DNA of 64,000 nt. Source: Stratiolaelaps scimitus. Taxonomy: Eukaryota > Arthropoda > Arachnida > Mesostigmata > Laelapidae. Location: positions 1,178,001-1,242,000 of the forward strand of contig JABWDB010000018.1 of the NCBI GenBank assembly GCA_019614645.1. The letters are read 5' to 3'. The notes beneath the pieces were generated by a model. It saw only the letters and a program-made list of their open reading frames with translations. It made no database searches and was not told the origin of the DNA. Position 1 is the first letter of the stretch. Every line of letters begins with the position of its first letter. Position numbers and translations under genes: made by a program. Below are positions 34,618-48,164 of this stretch, piece after piece.

Positions 34618-37600
34618 TTGCCCCGGACACCATAGAGCAATCGTGGTGCGCGCCTACGCGCCTCTGCCCCGGCAGTGTCTGCTGACTGCAATGTTTGACT
34701 CGTCGAGCCGGCTCGTGCAGGTCGTTTGGGATGCGTACCTCTGCCCGATTGACTGACTGGCTGGCTGACTGCCTAGCTCATCGCAGTTGCCTCGACGACT
34801 TTAGCGGCGGAGATGAAAATCGTCAAGATAAACCGGCCGTCGCAGGAAGCAACGCGAAAACTTGAAATTGTAAACGGGAGATGACGATAGATGGCGGCAG
34901 TGCGGGCCACCGGCCTAGCCAGAGAGTGAAGCCCGAAGGGCGATGATAGAGGTTATGAGGAGGGAGTGCGTCCCACGCTCGAGGTGGTGTTGGGTGATCA
35001 CTTAGGTGGTGCTGGAGCCCTGGCTGCGCGGCTCGGCGATTCACTTTCAGGGCCGCCCGTCGGTTGGCCGTCGCACGAACGGTGCCAATGGGAAGTTAGC
35101 TGGAGGCCGACCACGATGGTGTCTCTGGCTGTCTCTAGATAGGCGTTTGGGTGTCTGTTGGAGTGGAGATGTGTAGGTCTCTTCTCTCCTATGGAGCGAC
35201 TGTAGGGGGCTCGCACGAAATGGCGAGTACGAAACGACTCGCATGACTGCGAGAGCTTATCACGCCGCGCGCTGGCTCATCCCGACACCGATCATAGCTC
35301 GTAGCTGGTGCTGGTGATGACGATGCCGATAGTGATCATCGTTTGGATATGTTCCTGTTCGTTCTGGACGTTCGCGGTTTGCGCTTGTTCATTCGCCATC
35401 TCAACTGGCTCATTTCGTCTTGCGCAGCGGAGTTCGACTCAGCTCAACTCGACTCACTTCGACTTGAGTGCGCGTACGTTGAAGTTGTCTGAAGTCGGGC
35501 ATGGCCATTTGCCTCCGACCGCGTTCGGCATTTTCAGCGTTACGGCGGAACAACCGCGCGCTACTCGGCCGTCACTCGGCTGCGGGAAGCTGCCCGGTTA
35601 CCCATGCGCGGTCCGCTCTGTTCGACGGGACACCAACGCGTAATGGTGGTGATGATTGGTACTTAAAGACCACGATGACGATTCTGTTTCCATTCCATTA
35701 TAGAAATGTACACGCTGCTGAAATCATCTACGTCACGTATATACGTCCACGCCGCAAATACCACTACCAGAACGATTATTGCGTGTGACAAATGGGCTGA
35801 ATACTGTTCCGTTCAAGGCGACGCTCTTGAAAGTCGGATGTAACTTGAAGAGCAAGAGCATGCCTCGTCTCGAATTCAAATGCCGCCGGTGAAGGTGAGC
35901 GATGTCGGTGAAATCTGCGCGCGGTATTCAAACAAGACACGTCCGCCGGTATGAAGCGAGCGACAAATGAACTGCTGAGAGAATAGGGTTCTGTGCGGAA
36001 TCGCGGAACCTCACCCGTTTCCAATTTGCTCAGCGCACTTCGTTAGGTCGTATAGCTTTACTGTATCGTGTATATCACATAGAAATCACATAGGTGACAT
36101 TTGAATTCAAGCTTTGCACTCGATGCTACCTTGCAGGCTGCCGTCCGCTGATGAGATCACTTGGATTTCCAATCTATTGTTGTTGCGGTTGTTGACAAAT
36201 CTGCATTGACCTAACGTGGCTCTGTTTCGAACAGCGACTCGCCAGCTAGCCCTCGCTATGCTGAGATGTGCATGCAGTCGTCAACGTCTTATGCCGAACC
36301 GGTCCTAAACGGTAGTTCATTATTAGCGGATGAAGAAAGCCATCGTGCATCGTGCACGCTGAGGCTGGCTCACACATGCATCTTCCTGCATCGGCGGCGC
36401 AGGCGTAAGGCAAACCTAACCTAGCCTAGCCTTGGCTGTGCCTCGCGTTGTTCCTCCCCAGCATTTCCTCGGCTCCAGTTTACCAGGGTCCGCTACAGCA
36501 CACGCGTACTCCTCGAGTGCTAACAGACACAGGCACCCCTATGCAGTCATACCTCAACGCATCCTTTTGGCTTCGGCATCGCTTCCTCCATCGGTGTGTT
36601 GTCATATGTCTTTGTCTCAATGTGAAGGCTGAGGCGACGCAAGGCTAGCCACATATGTATGTATTCAGTGCGCGTTCATCACCATCGGCCATAATCCCAC
36701 CGTCTAGGGCCACCCAGCAAGTATTCCTGCTCAACCCTCATATAGCTCTCGCCCTCGTTCTCACCCTCACTATCTATCTCTGTCGTCCTGGTATCATCTA
36801 CTCTGCAACAGGATTCACTCGCCGTGCCACTGCGCGATTCGTCTCGTTTTCTTGCGATCACCGGACTCCTTCGAGAGCTGTGCCGCCCCCTGATTTGAGG
36901 GTCGACTAGTTGTTGTGTGGTGGTTACACCCACGCGGAGACACCTCGCGTCGCCGCCGCAGAAACCGAATTCATGTTGCAGAGTGGCTTGCTCGCTTGCG
37001 AGCTTTGTCCCTTGGACGCATACAGACCACCTCTAATCTACTCGTTAGCCGAGGATCAGTCGCAGTGCTGAGGGAGACCACACGACCAACAGGCGACGCC
37101 TGAAGAGATGTGTCACGGCTAGAAGAGGCCGTACAGGACGATAAGGACAAGGCAGGTCCATACAGCTTTGTGTCTCGGACAAGACGGCGATCAAGAAGGG
37201 TCTGCTGCTGAGGATAACCGTCTTGTTGTCGTCCACCGCGAAACCAACGAACGACTAATCATTCGCCTGGCGTCGTATCTGGTCACCTGTTTCGCGGCAG
37301 CGCTCCTTAGGAAAAACGCGCTGTGTCATCGCCGTATAGGTAGACAACCACCATAATCGTCGCTCCAAGATCTCCCTCCCCCCGTGCGCGCTCTTTCTCT
37401 ATCTCTCTCTCTCTTCCGTCACCCGTACAAGCGATAATAAGCTGTGCTTTGGCTAGCCAAGGCATCCATGTCTCGTCTAGCCAACGCTTGGTGTATTTTA
37501 CTCAAGTTTAATAGTCTCGGCTCGTTCGTGTCGTTTACGAAACGAAGGTAGCGGAACTGAAGCATGAGACCGCCCCATAAGGACCGCTATAATAGACATT

Positions 37601-38389
37601 TATAGTCTACTTATAGGCTCGACTTCTTCTTCGTCATCTGAGCGAGGCCGATTTGTACTAAAGCTGTCAAGGTTTACCCGGCGCCCCGAGGCAAAGGCCG
37701 TAAATGAGATAAGCAAACGGAGGATCTCGTTTTGTTGTCCTGCCCTGTATGTCGTAGCGGGCCTGCGCCAACTCCATAACTCGGCATACAGTCACGAGCG
37801 TGCACGTATCGCCGAGCGTGTCTCGCTGTCTAGTCGCCCGTACACCATCAGCACATCACCCGCACGTCACTGTAAATGGCACAACGGCGCTAGAGAATCG
37901 TGCACTATTTAACACCCGGGCGCACCTCGGGCTACTGCTGTGTGGCTAACAGCCCGCCTGAGAAAAACAGCAAGAGCTGCGTGATATCATCGGATAACAC
38001 ATGACGAATATATTCATTTATTTTCTCAGCCCTTCTCCACCCTCTGGCGAAGGTTCGCGGCCGTTGCAGAGACGTGCAAACAATAGCCAAGTTAGGTGAT
38101 AGTGGTGCAAATCAACCCATTGGGCTAAGCTCGCCGCCGATACTTGGTCACCACGAAATTCGTATATAAGTTACGCTGCAGTCAGTTTGTGCCGAAAACC
38201 ACTGCTGAGAATAGCTTGCAGCCGTCTGATACCGCGAAGAACAGCTGTGAACTGCTCGCGTTATCTTCTAACGCGTTTATGGTCCTGATGAAAAACTAAC
38301 AAATGTACATATTCATGGCCGGTTTCGATACGCGCATATCCGTGAGCGTTCCTGCTGATTAGCGTAAAAGCCGGCTATAATTTTTGTTC

Positions 38390-38515
38390 CAAATTTTCCG
38401 GGCTGATTACCCTCAGTCTTAATCATAGAACATTGTCTACCAGTATAACTGCTTCCGGCATACGGCTTCATACGACGGTCAGCCCCCTAAATGGGGAGGG
38501 GAATCAAACAGTCTG
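38390..38515 (-). repeat. SINE-like repeat (family A), diverged
   Basis: On the minus strand it shows a decayed B-box region (GTTTGATTCCCC), then a TCGTATGAAGCCGTATGCCGGAAGC block and an end at CCCGGAAAATTT. A block around the TTGCACATTTGCA segment of other copies is missing. Confidence 0.6.
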
Positions 38516-38636
38516 GGAAACGTGCTAAGTATTTGCAGTGAGAATAATTGAGTTACTGGGGAGCAAAACCGTTTGGCTTTGAAAACCTGATTATTATATA
38601 TTCAGGCAGGGTCGTTTGGGCCGCCAATTTCGGCTC

Positions 38637-38716
38637 TGGTCTCCCTATGGATGGTCTCGTCAACCACTAGCTATCGGAAGCCAGAGACCGCAGGTTCGAG
38701 CACCGCTGCGTGACAT
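38637..38716 (+). repeat. tRNA-like SINE head, different from family A
   Basis: CCAGAGACCGCAGGTTCGAG (38681-38700) has the layout of a tRNA anticodon-to-T-arm segment with a B-box-like GGTTCGAGCACC. No matching full cloverleaf forms. It resembles the common tRNA-derived SINE head in which a '..CGCAGGTTCGA..' block follows the anticodon region. Confidence 0.45.
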
Positions 38717-38719
38717 ATA

Positions 38720-41100
38720 AGAGAGCTTAAGCATTGTAAAATTGCAGCTCCTTTAATAAAGCAACAAAGCATTTACTATTACCTTTACTAACAGCATGCC
38801 ATTCCTCAAACACGATGTTTCTCGTGCTGCCATTGAAGAGCTATCAATAAATGCATTGATTCAATACAATCGATGTATAGATTAATGCTTCTTGCTGCTT
38901 TTGACTATACACAATAACGACTCTATTCCGCTGGAGCATTCAGCAACGACTGAATCAGCTCGGGTAGCCGTCATGAATCTACGAGGATGGTGCCGACAAC
39001 AACCAGAGATTCATTGCGGACAAACCGTTACCTTGAGCTGCGGCTTTCTCGAAGAATAAATATCTCGGGCGCGGATGGCCTACCGTTGATGGTCGTTTCG
39101 TACCCGAGGTGTTGGAACCCTCAAGAGGCAATAGATTCCTATATTGTTTCGTTGTATTGCGTATCGGCCTTTGTAGGCCCACCTCCGCTGGCCGAGTGTG
39201 GCGCTCGGCCGAATCTAGGCTCCCAGATCGACGAAATGGTTTTGGCTGAAGCGCACCTGTTAGGCTGCCGTTACGAAAGGTAGCTCCGCCGTGTACTCTT
39301 GATGGCATTTACAGCAACGACTAAAGGTGCTGCCTTGCCGCTGCTGGAGGACCATTGGACCTATTGGTTGCTGGCTTGCGAAGGTGGACAGAGTCGTATG
39401 GCTGCCCGTGTGAGCGTATGTTTGGGCTGTTCTCGGCGGACGGGCGACTACTTCTCAGGCTCCGAGGACCACCGCTAGGATGTCGCCCAGGGGAGCCCTG
39501 TGAGCCATTGCTATCGTATCGTTGCTACGGGCACTGTAACAACGGATCTGCCAGCCGATGTTTGGGACGGCTCACACCATAGACGCTGGGCTTAGAAGGC
39601 AACCCAGCTCAATTGCGTGGCATGACTTCGTAGCGTTTGCCCATACCGTTTGTGGGGCAATGGACCCACTTCTGCGAGAAGGCCTCAAATCCCCCCGTAG
39701 AACATGCGCTAGTGACTGGCTACGAGGTGTCCAATGGGGTCCAATGTCATATGTCACTCGAGACGGCGACCAGACCACCGTGGCCACCGTCGTCGATGTC
39801 GATGGCAATACGCGAATGCCCCAAATGTGCCGGGTCCCCACAAGCGGCTGGCCCCCTTCGCCGCGTCACTCCCCAGCCGCGTGGATCGCCTGAAGCCTTG
39901 TCAGGCGGCGAAGGTGGATCTATGTCGGCGTTAGCCAACGGTTACTTTGACAACAACAAACGCTCTATTGGCATGCCACACTGGAAGAGCGGGCGTCGCC
40001 CCTGAAGAAAAACAGGGCAACGAGAGAGTTTAGGTGTAGTTTTTTGTTCGTTGAGGTGAGGCGACACAGTCGAAGCATTTTCATGCTATCCAGGTACACC
40101 CTGTCGATTTCCACCAATTCGATAGAACTCACCAATTCAAGCAGCGCAACAAAGTTGCTCTGAGCATTTTCGATAAGATAGCAGAATGCTACTTCGGTGT
40201 CCTTTAAAGGAACGGCGCTCAGCAGCAATAGGCGAGATGTCGTACCCTGGGGTAACATGCTTTTTTACTCTGCAACGAATAAACGTACCGTTACAACTCC
40301 TGTCGGATATAAATATCATTAAGTCATACGAGAAGCATAATTATAGAGGTCATTCGTTGCTATTCCAAAGTGTAATGCTATCCATCATTTGTTCAAGCAT
40401 TTGCAAAAGAGTCGAAGAGGACCAGTATGCTACTCCGACTATAATGGATTACACTTTGCAAGGATTTTGCATTAATTTCTGATAATTAACTAAACATAAG
40501 TGTCAGCGTCATCATTGGAGCTATATTCCTCCTATCGAGATCTCTGAACTCTTAGTTAGCCTCGCTTGGTTCTTGATTCCTCTTCATCTAAATTATGCCC
40601 TCGAGGCCGGCGGTGTATAACGCCAGATAGTTTAGCACCTCGTTTAAAAGCACGGGCACGAGGCGTGAGTGTGGATTGCGGGCCATCCCTACAGGGCTAA
40701 CATTGAGCTGTGGGTGTAAACAATTGATACCTCAGCAAGCTGTTCACTGGATCATGACATTACTTGTATTTGTGTAATTAGATCGTCGTCGTCGTCTTCT
40801 GTCGGAGTCATTTACGAACGCTTTTGACATTTATAAACAGCGCTGCCGCCAGCAACACGTCCAGCCCCAAGTCATCCGCTTCATCTCTACGGATCATCAG
40901 ACGCTAACCTCGTCGGCTTTGCCCTGACTCGCCTTCCGCGTGAGGAAACACTCGCGTAGTTGATCCTCAGGGATGTGGGCACACACGGGGACACCTATAG
41001 ACAAGTCCCGCGGGGTTCTTCTGTGTTCAATCAACAATCCTCAATGAAGGCGCTTCCCACCCCCAGCCTAGCATGAACCCCGCACGGCCAGCCGAGTTGG
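38720..41100. other. Spacer, no gene seen
   Basis: No supportable gene. Frames between 39.3 and 40.0 kb overlap on both strands and show no recognised motif. Confidence 0.45.
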
Positions 41101-42300
41101 CGACTGAATCCATAGGGCAACCGCCAGTGGAAAAGGCGGGAAGACTCGCGCGAAATGAACGTGTGTAGATGGATGGATTGATGGCTGGAGTAGTGGTCCG
41201 TATGTTGCGTTCGCGCGTAGATCGTTCCTATTCGCTCCTGCCTACGCTGTCGCGATTTGCCGGCGTTCGCTGCAGCCTCCGACTCCTCCTCGGCCTGCCC
41301 CTTTATCAGCGCGTTCTCCTTTTTCCTCCTTCATTCGTAACGGACGAAAAAGGAAGCAACTCCTGTTGGGGAGCAAAGATCAATGCATTGGTTGCCGGGG
41401 GATGACGATGTCAGCGACAACGACGACAACGACGCCGATGAGGAGGCCGCCGCCGCCGCCGCCACCATTGACGACACACGGCCTCAATGCTCGAGCTCTT
41501 TAGCCTGTCCCGCTCTCTTTCTCCTCTATCTATCTCTCCGTCTCCTAAGAGCCGGCACCAAACAGCACCGCCGCTACATGGCCCTCTTGGCGTATCGACA
41601 TATAGAGCAGTGTGAGCAGCGGGGAGGGCGACGAGACGGCTTCGTTCATCGTTGGCGGCCGGCCGAAGCGGCCAACTTCGACTGACTGCTCGCTGCACAT
41701 CGATTCATATGGGGCGGAACACACCACACAGACCTGAGTCGGCCAGACGACCACGAAATCCGGCGGGACGCGGGAGTTGCTGGGGCGAAAGTGCTTTTCG
41801 GTGCGGGCAATGCTGCTCCGATGGGTCGGACAAGGGGAGAATCACGGGGGCTGATTCTCTGTCCGTCCCACAGTGTGCAGTTATGGGGGTAGGAGGTTCG
41901 GGGGTGGCGGCGGCGGCGGCGGCGGCTGGGTGTTATCCCCACTGGCCTCGCCTCGTAGCCCCTTCGCGCAACGGGCAAAAGAAGCGGCGAACACGGGGCG
42001 ACCCGACAACGGCAAAGGCGGACGCCGGGAAGGGGTCCGAGGCCATTTACATGTTTCATTTGTTGGGAAATGTCTCCGTCGTGACATTCATCTGGGGATG
42101 GCGGCAGTAGTGGTGGTAGTGGCGGTGGCGGCGGCGGCGATAGCAGCACAAGCACCAGCAGCAGTAGACAGGACGCAGTAACAAGCGGGAGCACGGTGGG
42201 CCAATGAGCGGTGAGCTGTGGGTGGTAGGTGCTGCAAATACAGAGAGTCACTAACTCACACATGTGTTCACACATAGGCGCACACCTACAGCAGCAGGAT
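41100..42300. other. GC-rich island with GGC triplet tracts
   Basis: GCC/GGC runs occur at about 41446-41466, 41908-41930 and 42110-42175. A 313-codon minus-strand frame (41646-42587) runs through them and contains poly-Leu, poly-Pro and poly-Arg stretches encoded by these repeats, so it is not called as a gene. Confidence 0.4.
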
Positions 42301-44400
42301 TCGAATGCTACTACCTGAACACGCCTCATAGCGACGCTAGTGACGATGCCGGCTGTATCGCTTTTGCTAAGGCCGGAGAGCGAAAAGAATTGATACAAGC
42401 GATTCCGATCGATAGTTGCTACCTGAAGATTGCGTGTTGCGCTTCGACAAGAGCGCGGATTCTGATATGCAGCTCGTACGGGCGTGCATGGACGCGGTAC
42501 AGAGTCGAGAAAGCCGGCTCCGAATCTGGGCTGGGCGTACGGAGGCAAAACGAGAACTCTCTGATCGATCTGTCCGTTAGGAAACAAATGGGAACGCCGA
42601 ATAAAGGGGGTAAGGGTGTACAGGAGATTTGAGAACGTGATTGATGAATAGATTCCTAAACTAGAGCGTGGTCAACGCGTTGATGACATCATACATCGAC
42701 AGAGCGACGACGTGCACCGAGTATCGTTCTGAGAGAAAACGTCAGAGATATATCGTGACTTTTCACCCGGAATTTTCTCAGCCTGCTACAAAGAGCATCA
42801 AATAACATGTAGCTGAATTTAGGAAATGTGTGATACCCATCTATCGGATGGAGTTCAATAGGGCAACCGAATCCATCCTGCAATGCTATTTTGGCTGGGC
42901 AGCTAGCCGGGTGCACGCTTTGCGCATCGGCATGTCTCTCCTGTGCCTGTCTGAGCCACTCTCTTTCTCGCGGTCTCTCTCTCTCTCGTTTTCTCTGTCT
43001 CGGATTGTTTGTTCGTCGATCTGTCTGCATACCTAGTTGGAGTCTACCCGGTGAACTTTACCTGCTATTACCTACTTCCACAGATTTCTCTAGCGTCTGC
43101 AACTCAGGCGAGGTTCGTAGGGCTTCGACTCGAAGTCGTCGATGACGTCTCAACCCCTCACCTCCTCACGGTTATCCTGCACGCGCAGACGGCCGTGGGT
43201 AATAGTGTTGAATCGGCCTTCAAGTATCAATGCCATGAGATTCTCCAAAATCTACTGATACGGGTGAATAGGTTGAAATTGCCGAGAAATAACCATTATT
43301 ATTATTATTATTATATAACGTATCGGGAACCTAGTTGAAGAGTATCAGAGTCAACATTTAACTCGGCCCTATAGTTGAATATGCTACAGCAAATCGGCTG
43401 GCTACTTCGATTTATATATTTGACAAGCAACCGGGAACCCTGTCAATTAATTTCCTGAAGTGTATTTTTTTGTAATTTGCTATATTCACTTTTGTATCTT
43501 TTCATCTTGTAATTAGTTGTGAAAGTGAGATGATTGACTCTCGTATAATCCTTTTTTTTTTGAGAGAAGAAGAGATTCTCTTTAAAAGTACGAATACCAG
43601 CATAGATATTCCAATTACCATTAAGGTGGACCGATTCAGTGCAGGCGTGAACGACAAACGCGTCTACCTGCTAAAACCACCAATCTCTGCTTAGCCTCTA
43701 CCCCCCTTTCCTGGACCTCTCGTATAGCCCTAACAAGTTTGTTCACGGCAAACAACAGCCTGCCACTATCAGAACACGCTATTGCCAATATTATAACAGA
43801 AGAACTATTCTATTAATCGGATTACTTATCGTTTAATAAATTACACATCATAGTTAAACATAAAATAATTACACATCACAGAGTTAACGGGCAAGAATAA
43901 GATCGAATTTTCGACAACAATAAAAGCTAAAATAGGACAAAATATCGTTGCGCTAGCCATTACCTGCAAAAAAACAAGAAACCTTTCCTAGGATGCCAAC
44001 GTAGTAATAACGACAGCTGCAATGAACGCGACAACGGTATGCTGCAACACATTGATGTATAACGCTCATTTGACTAGCGGAGACACAGCCTGATCACTAA
44101 TCACTGTCGTCATTAGCGATATCCTCTGCGGTGATCACTTGGTGACGAACATAATACAATATAATATAATATTAAATGCTCTATGATGAGGTTAAACCAT
44201 AAATAGGTTAAACCAGCAGAATCTAAAGCCATACGCTAATATTTAGATTGAATTAGAGAGTGGGTTGAAAGCGCCCTTTCTCTCTCGATATCGCGTAGCC
44301 CTTTGTGGCAGAACTGCTTAGCCCAGCACTTCCTAAAATGTCTTACGTTCAGCGTTATCCCAAATCCCGCTCTCATTGATCGACTTTATATTTAGGAAGG
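42300..44400. other. Spacer, no gene seen
   Basis: No gene seen. It holds an (ATT)n tract at 43294-43314 and a small direct repeat (TTACACATCA twice) at about 43840-43890. Confidence 0.5.
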
Positions 44401-44445
44401 CCTGGCGCGGCCAGCGACTACCAGATGTTTTGTTGTCCTGATCGA

Positions 44446-44451
<6 letters not shown>

Positions 44452-44481
<30 letters not shown>
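44452..44481. repeat. (CT)n microsatellite
   Basis: About 15 CT repeats. Confidence 0.95.
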
Positions 44482-44482
<1 letters not shown>

Positions 44483-45754
44483 TCAGGATGTCTCTTCGTC
44501 TCTTCTCCACGTTCAAGATCGAATCCACCCTCTGCGCCGCAGACAAAGGCAACCCATAATAACATCCCGTAGTCTCGTCGCGTTGAGGACGCGAAGAGGA
44601 ACACTCTTTCTTTCAATGGCGACATGGGACAGCCGGCGCTTAAGGGCAGTCTCGTCTCGTCGCGGAGCGATGCGCACATCAGACGTACACACACACACAC
44701 ACATACACAAGAAAAAGAACGTGGTTCGTCCGAAAGAAAAAACTGATTTCGGCGAGGTGCCGTCCAAAGAAGGAAGCGGTCTATAGCTTCTTGTGGTGGT
44801 CAGGATCGAACTGGATATTTGGCAAGGCTGCGTTCGCGCCATCAACGCTCGCTCGTTCCGCCAAGCAGTCGTTATGGGGCGTCGTTCGTGTTTCGTACAT
44901 ATTACATACACTCATGTTGGCGTTGTTTCTTTCTTGCATTTGTTCGAACGACGACAACGTCCGCGCTATTCTTGATTTTCCATTAGCTTATCGACTATTA
45001 GCTAGTGTCGTGCTTCTTTTGATCTTCGGCTAACTCTGTTCGTCTTGCGATGGCCCCCCCCCCGCCCAACCAACTCATTGCCCGTTCAGTGGCCTGCGTA
45101 AGGACTCGCGCGCGTCGTAAGTCCCAGCGATCGTCCTGTCTCGCCTGCCTCGCCTGTATGGCCCTGCCAATAGACGTAGTGTTACTTGGTAAAGATGATG
45201 ACGATAACGCCGTCGTTCGTACACGAGCACCTGACCAATATGCCGTTCTTGTTTGAATTCTCGCGGCAGAGCCAGAGAGCGGAGGACGAGGGAGATGGTG
45301 CCTCTTGTCCACGAGTGGCGCACAAAAGCATAGGGTGAGTGGCTGATTGACTGACTCAGCGAGCTGGAATCACCGTCGTTGAGGGCGATTGGTGTCGTCT
45401 CCCCGAGTGTCGAGATGAGAAGCGCGTGTGTGGGTGCGCCCAGCACGGTATCATGATGATGGTGGTGGTGGTCCAATCGACGCCCCTTCAATGGTTCACG
45501 CATCCCCGTTCGATCTGGAGCATCGTGCCTGCTTGGTCCTGTTGTTCTGTTCGCGGCCGCTTCGTTCGACTGGCGGTGCCTGCTAGTGGTCGTCTGTCTT
45601 GGCCTGCAATTCGGTGGCCCTGCTGATCGTGAAACAATGCGATCGTGTGCGATGCCTTGCGTTCGCACTGCGTCGGACACGCGGAGGGAGCGCCGAGCTG
45701 AGCCGGGCACACGCCAACGAACGAATCGACTATCCAGCCGACGTTCAATGGATC

Positions 45755-45775
45755 TATATATATATATATATATAT
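45755..45775. repeat. (TA)n microsatellite
   Basis: About ten TA repeats. Confidence 0.9.
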
Positions 45776-46220
45776 TTGGCCGATGAAGCGAGGCAGCGTG
45801 AAACAGCAGCGGCCGCCGAATCGAAGAAGAAGAAGACAAAGTGATCAAAACGGAGACTCGGACAAGCGTTCGCTGCTACCACAAGCAATGGAAGCGGAAC
45901 GATGCTTGGCGACGGCCAACCGCGAGGGGGCAGAGAACGCCACAGAGGAGATGACCAGTGGTTTCGAAAGAAGGAAGCCAACTCGTTGTCGTCGTCGCTG
46001 TTGCTGTTGTTGTTGTTGTTGGAGCGAACGGAATTGGAGCAAGGCGCGCAGGATTTAGACCAAAGGACGAAAGGAAAATAGGCCGGAGCCCTGTTTCGCT
46101 CAAAGATCGACCGAGTGGGTGAGTGAGTGAGCCTTGAGAGAGATATATAGAGAGAGAGAGAGCGGAAGTGCCGAGATGAACTAGTAGAACGGCCAAGCGG
46201 AGACCGCCGCAGTTGTGCTC

Positions 46221-46242
46221 CTGCTGCTGCTGCTGCTGCTGC
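46221..46242. repeat. (CTG)n microsatellite
   Basis: Seven CTG repeats. Confidence 0.9.
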
Positions 46243-47037
46243 AGCTTCTGACAGCACAGCGTCGCTGAAATCAAGACAAACACTCCCAATCCAAGCAAGC
46301 AAGCAGCACCAGATCTTCGTCGGTTGGCGGGCCGAAGCGCCGGCTGGAAACCTCCACAGAACATTCGTAGCCACCGACAGCAGCAGCAGTAGCAATAGAC
46401 AATGACGGGGAGGATGGCAGCGGTTGGCGCGTTTCGGTCGACAGCAGATACGCACCTCTCACCTGTTCTCCTAATTCAATCTGGATCCCTCCCGCCTGCC
46501 CGAACGCCCCCGTGGCTTTCACGCCCTCCACCCAATTTTCCTGCTTAAGGCATCCCAGACGCAAAGCTCGCATCTCTGCCACGATACGTTCTTGCCGGGC
46601 CCGCCTGTGTCAGGACTGTTCAGATCATTTTCTTTTTGTTCTCGCTGCCAGGCGTCACTGCAGTAGTGGTAGTAGTGCTGCCTGTAGACGGCTTGTGGTC
46701 GAGGTTGGTAATTTTCGAATATTTGAGGGATTCGCTCTATGCACTTTGCACAGGCGTTCACATACAGAAGCCACACTGCTAGCCACCTCTGGTCATAACC
46801 GCCGAGGCACAGAGAGGTCTCTAGTAAACCTCTCGGCGGAGTGGGCAAGCTGGGGACGATTTCGTACGCAGAAGCCTGCTGCAAACCTGCTAAAGCGGTA
46901 AAGATTTTTATACTGTTCCGTCCCGCCTTGCCTTGCCTACACCGTGCTTAGGTCGTGGTAGGTCGTTGTGCGAGCCATGGTATTAGGTAGGTGTTCAAGG
47001 ATAGTGAGCTCTTGGATGTCCAGCCGACGACAGCCTT

Positions 47038-47060
47038 CTCTCTCTCTCTCTCTCTCTCTC
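47038..47060. repeat. (TC)n microsatellite
   Basis: About eleven TC repeats. Confidence 0.9.
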
Positions 47061-48085
47061 GGTAGGTGGCTCAGCCAACTGCTCCTTGCTTTGCTTCTCA
47101 CCTACCTGTGCTGTTGCTGGGTGGGTGGCTGCAGTACCGGCGTGATCGCTGTGTCGGAAACTAGCAGTGCTGGTCGTGGCAGAGAGGAAACATGATAATT
47201 TATGTGGGGCCAGAGCTCTAAATTTAAACTACGGACCAGCACCGCCACTTCCACTACGCAGCCCCTACTTCCATGGCCGTTGCTGACGCTGCGTCTGCCT
47301 GTGCTGCTGCTGTTTCGACGGGTGCAAAGCTGTTGTCGTGGTCGTCTGGTCAGAGACCTACCTCAACCTGAAGACATGAACCGCAGCGTGCCCCCATCTC
47401 CCCTCTTCAGTGGCCACTGGCCCGTGCGCGGATCGGGCCCGCTTTCAGGGATTGGACTGGACTACTCCAGTGGGGGCGTCTCCCTTTCGTCTTTAGGGCG
47501 AGCCACAAGGGAGACTAGGCTAGACTGTCGGGGGCCACCACAAGACGCTGCTTGCAAATGGCCCTTTTATACCACCGGCAGCACCATCACACCGTGTCCT
47601 ACTTCCCCTCGATCTACGCGCGAACTTGCAGCGACCGCGCCACCGCCAACGCTGCCGTGCCGACGTGTGTCGTCACGACGAGCCGGCAGGCGACAGTGGA
47701 TGGGGGGTGCGGCCTCAAAGTGATAGGCTTCACTGCCACAGGCACTGCGCGTAATGCCGGCCGAAGATCTTCTCTCTACCAGATCCATGGCTAGTGGGAC
47801 AGTAGCGGTGGTCTCATCAGCTTTATGGACTGGCGTCGCCCCGCAACAGCTGCCGCTGCCGCCGCCGCTGGCCGCTCCACGAGCGGCGGGTGACGACTTT
47901 ATAGCACTTTATAAAAACTCGCCGTTATTAACTCGCCGACCGTTAGCACTACCACGACCATTGGCATAGGGCGCTGAGCGAGAAGTCCGGCGTCATCATA
48001 GAGCGTACGCAGCAGCAGCAGCAGCGGGCACCGCTAAGGAGACGAAAGTGTGTCTCCTTTCGAGCGAAGAACGCCAGAGTCTTGC

Positions 48086-48101
48086 TCTCTCTCTCACTCT
48101 C

Positions 48102-48138
<37 letters not shown>
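48086..48138. repeat. Compound (CT)n(TA)n microsatellite
   Basis: An imperfect CT tract, then a G, then about 16 TA repeats (48106-48138). A (TG)n run follows at about 48150-48163. Confidence 0.95.
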
Positions 48139-48140
<2 letters not shown>

Positions 48141-48164
48141 GTTCGCGGATGTGTGTGTGTGTGT

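Larger units (their letters stand above)
30400..38380. other. Mixed spacer or intron, no gene identified
   Basis: The longest clean frame is 30711-31223 (-), 170 codons, mixed composition and no low-complexity bias, but with no motif I recognise. A frame at 33550-33798 (+) and a GTAAGT-type site on the minus strand at 33640 are likewise isolated. GC-rich triplet tracts occur at 32901-32920 and (TA)n arrays at 32241-32269 and 34576-34614. Confidence 0.4.
44400..48100. other. GC-rich, microsatellite-dense island
   Basis: Simple repeats are packed here: (CT)n 44452-44481, (AC)n 44687-44703, (TA)n 45755-45775, (GTT)n 46006-46021, (GA)n 46137-46163, (CTG)n 46221-46242 and (TC)n 47038-47060. Long frames (45075-45848 -, 45754-46455 -, 47202-47723 +) are built partly from these and overlap others. 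No gene could be supported. Confidence 0.45.

Noticed and set aside
41646..42587. 313-codon minus-strand frame
   Set aside because: Poly-Leu, poly-Pro and poly-Arg parts come from GGC/GTG repeat tracts, and several long frames overlap on the other strand.
45075..46455. Minus-strand frames of 257 and 233 codons
   Set aside because: They contain YIYIYI and poly-Gln/Ala stretches from (TA)n and triplet repeats; they overlap each other and plus-strand frames, with no domain recognised.
47202..47723. 173-codon plus-strand frame in a GC-rich island
   Set aside because: Composition-driven open frame with overlapping alternatives and no conserved motif.
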